Shown in pieces: positions 44,437 to 49,567 of a stretch of 49,567 nt of DNA. Both the position numbers and the translations under genes were made by a program. How positions within the stretch are numbered: position 1 is the stretch's first letter; each line of letters begins with the position of its first letter. Below the pieces are notes generated by a model that was not told the DNA's origin, ran no database searches, and worked only from the letters and a program-made list of their open reading frames with translations. This DNA is from an uncultured Porphyromonadaceae bacterium (GTDB lineage Bacteria; Bacteroidota; Bacteroidia; Bacteroidales; Muribaculaceae): positions 1 through 49,567 of the forward strand of contig CAMWID010000018.1 of the NCBI GenBank assembly GCA_947174235.1. Reading direction: 5' to 3'.

Positions 44437-46197
44437 CTATCTATTGCTGTCTGGAAGTTCATCCACGCTGATAGCTTTGTTATAGTTGAATTCGCCGTTG
44501 GGGACAGAGATACGCCACCCGCATTTATCAGACGGAGCGAAATCTTTCGCGAGGTTATTCTGATAATTGCCGGAGGTAGGATCGTTCGCCTTCCATCCGT
44601 TGCGGTGCATTGTAGTGTTCCAACGCTTGTAGTCAAACCAAGTGAAGCCTTCTCCCCACAATTCGACGTGACGGTAGGTTTTAAGTTTGGCGAGAAGTGC
44701 CTCTCCGGATTCTGTGCAGGTGAAATCAGGATCGCGATAGTCTTTATTGATCGCGATCAATATTTCGCGTGCCGCATTTTCATCACCGAGCATAAATGCC
44801 GCCTCGGCTTCAAGATAAGCCATTTCTGAGGCACGCATGAATGGATATTGGTTTGTTGCGAAGGTGTCTACGCCCCACCATTTGTACTGAAGTCCTGCCA
44901 CGAGGTATGGGGCAGCATAATAAGGACGGCATATTCCGTCGGTGAAGGCACTTGTCAAAGGCATTGAAGCGTCGTTCCAGTCCGGAAGATTTTCAGGGTC
45001 GCATGCGTAATCGTTGACAAAATTGACCATGCTTTGATTTTCGCCGGTATTGATTGTCACAGTTGAAGCAGCAACAATAGTAGGATCAAAGAATGAATCA
45101 TCTGTCAGATTATGTTCTGCGGCAAGCTCCGGATGAAGAGCAAAGAAGCCGGGTGCCATATACATCCCTTTGCGGCAGTCTGTCTGAGGAATTGCACGGT
45201 ATAGATCAAAATCGATGCCGCAGCTTACTCCCCATGAATGTACAGTCCATCCATTGCAGCCGTATGTGCCGCCATGACCGTCGTAGTACATACCCTCGCT
45301 CTGGAACCATGTAGCCCACATATATTCTTCATTGGCGGTTATAAAACCACCCTTTGAATATTGACGTGCCGACATGATGGGATAACTCTGGCGTGCGGCA
45401 CGCGCCTCGTCGCGCATGGTCTGGTAGTCGAGCTTAATTGCAGCGGCTCTCGCTTTCAATCCGTGTGCCACGTTTACATCAGGAGTCCAGATTAGTTGGT
45501 CGCTATAGGAGCTTCCGTTGAAAAGGGCGATTGCATCGTCAAGGTCTTTATAGATTTGAGTCATCACTTCCCCTGTGGTAGAGAAAGGCACGTCAATATC
45601 GACCCCATTAAGACGGAGCACGACACCTGAATTTTCTGCACCGTTGTTTGAATCCTGCCAACGGGGACCATATACCTGAAGCAGTTTTGTATAGAAATGA
45701 CCACGCAAGGTGAGACATACAGCCTTGATGAAGTCTCTCTGTGCTATTTCGGTGTCGTCAGATACCGGAATATTGTCAATTCCGTCAAGCACCTGGTTCG
45801 CAGCGCTGATAACACCGTATGCGTATACCCACATATAGTTTGCCATCATAGATGTCTGGCTTCTCATCTGAGTCCAGTCGGAGATGTTGGAGGCATACAC
45901 GTTCCATATGCGGTCATGATATGTGTTGCCAGGAGCTTCTCCATACATTATATTGTAATAAGGTTCGCCGCATGTGTTGTTCCAGCCGGGATAATCGCGC
46001 ATCTGGCGATACATAGAGCTGCATGCTCCCTGCATGGCATAAAGAGCCCCGTCGAGAGTGGTTGCCACGTCGGCTTTAGAGATGCTTGTGATGGGACTCT
46101 CCTCAAGATAGTCGTCAGAGCAGGAGGTCATTGCCGGAACTACCGCAGAAACCGCAAGCATTCCAGCCATCGCTTTTACGAATATATTCTTTTTCAT
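44437..46197 (-). CDS. Second SusD/RagB-family lipoprotein
   Basis: The signal peptide ends with MTSCSDDY (Cys26). It has SusD-type helical repeats (LTLRGHFYTKLLQVYG) and the C-terminal HVELWGEGFTWFDYKRW. At 586 residues it is of normal length. It is only distantly similar to the first SusD, so it probably serves another glycan. It follows its SusC by 24 bases. No terminator is clear in the 270 bases downstream, which otherwise hold only a short imperfect direct repeat. Confidence 0.93.
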   Translation of the reverse strand: MKKNIFVKAMAGMLAVSAVVPAMTSCSDDYLEESPITSISKADVATTLDGALYAMQGACSSMYRQMRDYPGWNNTCGEPYYNIMYGEAPGNTYHDRIWNVYASNISDWTQMRSQTSMMANYMWVYAYGVISAANQVLDGIDNIPVSDDTEIAQRDFIKAVCLTLRGHFYTKLLQVYGPRWQDSNNGAENSGVVLRLNGVDIDVPFSTTGEVMTQIYKDLDDAIALFNGSSYSDQLIWTPDVNVAHGLKARAAAIKLDYQTMRDEARAARQSYPIMSARQYSKGGFITANEEYMWATWFQSEGMYYDGHGGTYGCNGWTVHSWGVSCGIDFDLYRAIPQTDCRKGMYMAPGFFALHPELAAEHNLTDDSFFDPTIVAASTVTINTGENQSMVNFVNDYACDPENLPDWNDASMPLTSAFTDGICRPYYAAPYLVAGLQYKWWGVDTFATNQYPFMRASEMAYLEAEAAFMLGDENAAREILIAINKDYRDPDFTCTESGEALLAKLKTYRHVELWGEGFTWFDYKRWNTTMHRNGWKANDPTSGNYQNNLAKDFAPSDKCGWRISVPNGEFNYNKAISVDELPDSNR

Positions 46198-46221
46198 AAT
46201 GATTTTTCTTAAAAATGAATA

Positions 46222-49200
46222 TTAGAAACCTGCAGTGAGCTGGAATGAGAATACTCGAGCCTGCACAAAAGTGTCACCCTGTCCGCCTGAGAAGTTATAC
46301 AACGGATTTATACCCTTACGGGAGGTGGTTGTAAACACATTGTCGATAAACACGCCAAGATTGAGTTTTTTAAGCTTCATCACGTTGGTCCAGGCTTTCG
46401 GGAAGTCATAGCTCAAATTGATATTTTTCAGAGTGAGATAGCTTGCGCTTGTGAGCCAACGGTCTGATCCTGCGTTATTATAGTTAGACTGGTTTGTGTT
46501 GTTTGCCTGCGGCACACCCTTGGTGTCCACACGCTGAGAGAACGGACTGTCTTCTGTCACTCCTGCAGGAGCTTCTGTCCAGCTTTTGAGGATATCCTTG
46601 TGGAATGTGTGAGCCGATGTAGACGTCATGGTTCCCATGAGTCCTGAGTATCCGCTGTCATAGATTTTTCCGCCGAGAGAATAGGTGAACAATACACCAA
46701 GATTTATGCCTTTCCAGCTGAGGCTTGTTCCGAACGAGCCATATACGGTCGGGAGAGTCGATCCGAAGAATTTCCTTGTGGCGTAAGATGTGTCGGTGGT
46801 ATAAGGTTTGCCGTCGATCATGACGAGAGCACCTGCCGCCTCCGCTTTCTTGAGATTGTTGTCATAAAGATTTTTGGCGTATTCTTCGTCCCAGATCCAG
46901 CGGAATCCGTCTTCGGCACGCTTTTCCCATTCGTGCGCACCTTCAAATTCTATGGCATATAGAGATCGTCCTGTGAGGCGGTCTACACCTACCCAATCGT
47001 ATGTGTACATTTCATAACGGCTCTTGCCTTCAATAAGGGCAGGGTTGCCGTATACGTTCTCATGGTTAGGAATGCTCACTACCTTGTTCTTGATGAAAGT
47101 AGCATCGGCATTCATTCTCCAGGTGAGGTCGGGTGTGCGGATAATGTCGCCACCGATAGAAATTTCCCATCCTGTGTTACGCATTGTTCCCATATTTCTG
47201 AGAACTGTCGTGGTTGTGCCACCCCAGTTGGATGCATAAGAAGGAGGATTGCTGACTTTATAGAGAAGGTCTGCATTGTCTTTTAAGAAATATCCTATTG
47301 AGAAATTCAATCTGTTGTTGAATAGGTTTCCTTCCAAAGCAAGGTCAAGAGTGTTGGTGCTTTCCCATTTCACATCGGCTGCTGCAATTTGACCGGGATA
47401 ATATATCACCTGTCCTTCGGGAGTATAGCCGATTTTGTTATAAAGGCTCCAGTAGGCATAATAACCGGCTGCGGCGTCACTGCCGACGGTTCCATATGCG
47501 GCGCGTAGTTTTAGATTGTCAACCCATGTCAGGCTTTCCATAAATTTTTCCTTGCTGATTATCCAGCTCGCGCCAACGCTCCAGAATGTACCCCATCGAG
47601 AATTTTTAGCAAAACGGGAAGTTCCGTCACGCCGGATAGAGGCTTCCCCGAAGTATGTTTGATCATAGTTATAGCGCACGCGCCCAAGATAGGATTCGGT
47701 CTTTACATTATATGCGTCTGAATAATACGATTCGTTAGCGCTGAAATTGCTTAAAGTGTATACGCCTTCACGGATCATGCCTTTATTGTTGACAGAATCA
47801 TATACGTATGATTTGCTGTAGTTCTCGTGGTCAAGAAGGACATCGATATGATGCATCCCGTAATCATGTGTCCAATTGAGAGTCTGGAAGAATGTGTGGC
47901 TGTAAGAACGCCAGGTGGCGAGAGAGAGACGACCTCCGACCGAACCGCTGGCATCACCTACTTCAGGATTGCTGAATGAGGTGGTTGTGCCATGGTCTCG
48001 CCACATGTTTCCTCTAACGGTAAGTTCGAATCCGTAAGGGAGCACTGCAGTGCCGTAGATAGAAGCATCGACCATAATACCTCTGTAGCGTTCGAAGTCA
48101 TGCTCCATCAGATAACCGGGATTAAACCTTGTCTGCGGATAAGCAGCGTCGGTGTTCCAGATAGGTTTGCCGTTGTTGTCGTGCATGATATTGCCGTTTT
48201 CGTCATGCTGATAATACGGGAGAGAGGGCGCCACATTTACCATTGCAAACGGGTTTGCCATACTTCCCATGTCGAACTGATTGCTGTTCTGGTTCTGATA
48301 TGTAGCCATGATATTGGCTCCGAATTTGAGATAATCCACAGGATTATAGTTCGCGTTCATTCTTCCGTTGTAGCGTTCGAAGCCTGTATTCTTTGTGTAA
48401 CCTTCTTCGTTAAGATATGAAATAGATGTGAATACATTATATTTCTCACCGGCAGCGGTAGCATTAATGTTGTATTCCTGTCTGTAGCCTGTACGAGACA
48501 TAGCGTCCCACCAGTCAAGATCGGTGAAACCGGGAAGCGGTGTTACTCCGGCACGTATCTTGCCGTCGCTTCCAAAGATTTCAGAGGGATCTTTCCCATA
48601 AATATTGTAGATATTGTTATCGCTATAGAAAGCCTTTATGGCTTCAGCAGTGGCGTCAGCTTTCGACAGGCTTGAGTTGCCGCTCATACGTCCGTATACA
48701 CCTGCCTGAAGAGCTGTTTCCATATATTCATTGAGATTGACACGGTCGTAGAAGGGAAGTCCGCGAGTATACATACCCTGTTTGATTGAAAGGGTTACGT
48801 CGACAACTCCGACATTCTTGGCGCGTTTGGTAGTCACGAGGATGACACCGTTTGCACCCTTGGCACCGTAAAGCGCACAAGATGCCGCATCCTTCAACAC
48901 AGATATGCTTTCCACATCATTGGGGTTAAGGTCAGCCATTCCTCCTGTAAAGACCACTCCGTCTACAACATACAAAGGAGATGTCACACCATTTACCGTA
49001 TTGATACCACGAATAAGGATTGAGGGGTTTGATCCCGGCGAGCCGGTTGAATTATAAACCTGTACGCCTGGGGCGTTGCCTTCAAGGGCAGCTGTGACAG
49101 TGGTCACGGGGCGTTTCTCAATATCTTCAGAATTTACCACAGCCACAGAACCAGTCAAGGATTCTTTGGAAGCTGTGCCGTATGCCACCACCACGACATC

Positions 49201-49503
49201 GTCCAGACTTGTGGAGGAAGACTTCAGTTTAATGGTCATATTGTCGGAAAGAGCGACTTTTACTGTGGTGTATCCTACATATGACACTTGTATCTGATGA
49301 ACGTTTGACGGGACTGTCAAAGTGAACTTGCCGTCAATATCGGTGGCGACACCTTGTCCGCCCCCTATCGGCATAATTGTAGCTCCGATCAGTGGTTCAT
49401 CACTATCCGCTTCGAGAACTGTACCGTGATAGGTGCGTGTCTGAGCCTGTACAGACCAGCAGCACGCTATCAGAGTCATCATGATCAAAAACAATTTCCT
49501 CAT
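46222..49503 (-). CDS. Second SusC/RagA-family TonB-dependent transporter
   Basis: A 1093-residue outer-membrane importer. A signal peptide (MRKLFLIMMTLIACCWSVQA) leads into a carboxypeptidase-regulatory-like domain (about 25-95, GTVLEADSDEPLIGATIM), a TonB-box-like DDVVVVAYGT, the plug (SILIRGINT, NPNDVESISVLKDAASCALYG, GANGVILVTTKR) and the barrel with a terminal RVFSFQLTAGF. Only 64 bases upstream are visible, without a recognisable promoter. Further genes of this second locus lie beyond the window. Confidence 0.95.
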   Translation of the reverse strand: MRKLFLIMMTLIACCWSVQAQTRTYHGTVLEADSDEPLIGATIMPIGGGQGVATDIDGKFTLTVPSNVHQIQVSYVGYTTVKVALSDNMTIKLKSSSTSLDDVVVVAYGTASKESLTGSVAVVNSEDIEKRPVTTVTAALEGNAPGVQVYNSTGSPGSNPSILIRGINTVNGVTSPLYVVDGVVFTGGMADLNPNDVESISVLKDAASCALYGAKGANGVILVTTKRAKNVGVVDVTLSIKQGMYTRGLPFYDRVNLNEYMETALQAGVYGRMSGNSSLSKADATAEAIKAFYSDNNIYNIYGKDPSEIFGSDGKIRAGVTPLPGFTDLDWWDAMSRTGYRQEYNINATAAGEKYNVFTSISYLNEEGYTKNTGFERYNGRMNANYNPVDYLKFGANIMATYQNQNSNQFDMGSMANPFAMVNVAPSLPYYQHDENGNIMHDNNGKPIWNTDAAYPQTRFNPGYLMEHDFERYRGIMVDASIYGTAVLPYGFELTVRGNMWRDHGTTTSFSNPEVGDASGSVGGRLSLATWRSYSHTFFQTLNWTHDYGMHHIDVLLDHENYSKSYVYDSVNNKGMIREGVYTLSNFSANESYYSDAYNVKTESYLGRVRYNYDQTYFGEASIRRDGTSRFAKNSRWGTFWSVGASWIISKEKFMESLTWVDNLKLRAAYGTVGSDAAAGYYAYWSLYNKIGYTPEGQVIYYPGQIAAADVKWESTNTLDLALEGNLFNNRLNFSIGYFLKDNADLLYKVSNPPSYASNWGGTTTTVLRNMGTMRNTGWEISIGGDIIRTPDLTWRMNADATFIKNKVVSIPNHENVYGNPALIEGKSRYEMYTYDWVGVDRLTGRSLYAIEFEGAHEWEKRAEDGFRWIWDEEYAKNLYDNNLKKAEAAGALVMIDGKPYTTDTSYATRKFFGSTLPTVYGSFGTSLSWKGINLGVLFTYSLGGKIYDSGYSGLMGTMTSTSAHTFHKDILKSWTEAPAGVTEDSPFSQRVDTKGVPQANNTNQSNYNNAGSDRWLTSASYLTLKNINLSYDFPKAWTNVMKLKKLNLGVFIDNVFTTTSRKGINPLYNFSGGQGDTFVQARVFSFQLTAGF

Positions 49504-49567
49504 ACTTTAATGGTTTTGAGATAAGTTATTATTGAAGGTTAATTTGTTCAGCTTCTATTTTTTTGTT

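Overview
The window looks like a gut Bacteroidales chromosome, perhaps Muribaculaceae; the family level is inference. The signs are two SusC/SusD pairs, a hybrid two-component regulator, many lipoprotein signal peptides, several TAnnTTTG-type -7 boxes, and a general lack of Shine-Dalgarno sequences. Most of the window is one large polysaccharide utilization locus (PUL).

Left part (1-5.2 kb). A fragment of a tyrosine recombinase is fused in frame to a piece of an AlbA_2/Schlafen-type protein. It is followed by a hypothetical gene, the first of two 162-bp MITE-like elements, a two-TM potassium channel, and a GH95 alpha-L-fucosidase.

Restriction-modification islet (5.25-9.48 kb). Two tandem cytosine-5 methyltransferases and a PD-(D/E)XK endonuclease sit between two copies of one intergenic terminator, with the second MITE copy at one end. 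The DNA is visibly more AT-rich than its neighbours. The islet appears to have separated the GH95 gene from the rest of the PUL.

PUL left arm (9.5-29.7 kb, all minus strand). Transcription runs SusC, SusD, a surface-glycan-binding lipoprotein with an internal duplication, a DUF4369-like lipoprotein, then three tandem two-gene modules, a Rid/chorismatase-like protein, and a BACON-GH5 endoglucanase lipoprotein. Each module holds a polytopic membrane protein with a soluble tail (DUF6057-like) and a beta-propeller lipoprotein with one CxxCH heme-type motif. The modules have their own promoter behind a terminator. They are the best candidate for an undescribed system.

PUL right arm (29.7-42.7 kb). 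A 1-kb divergent control region carries two perfect palindromes. It is followed by a plus-strand hybrid two-component sensor/regulator, a PA14-GH31 alpha-xylosidase, a GH2 beta-galactosidase and a GH3 beta-glucosidase. GH5, GH31, GH2, GH3 and GH95 together fit dismantling of fucogalacto-xyloglucan: the endo-enzyme cuts the backbone, SusCD and the binding protein import oligosaccharides, and the exo-enzymes remove fucose, galactose, xylose and glucose.

Right end (42.8-49.6 kb). An SGNH hydrolase, a small PH-like membrane protein, and a second SusD/SusC pair that runs to the window edge. I saw no tRNA, rRNA or CRISPR array.
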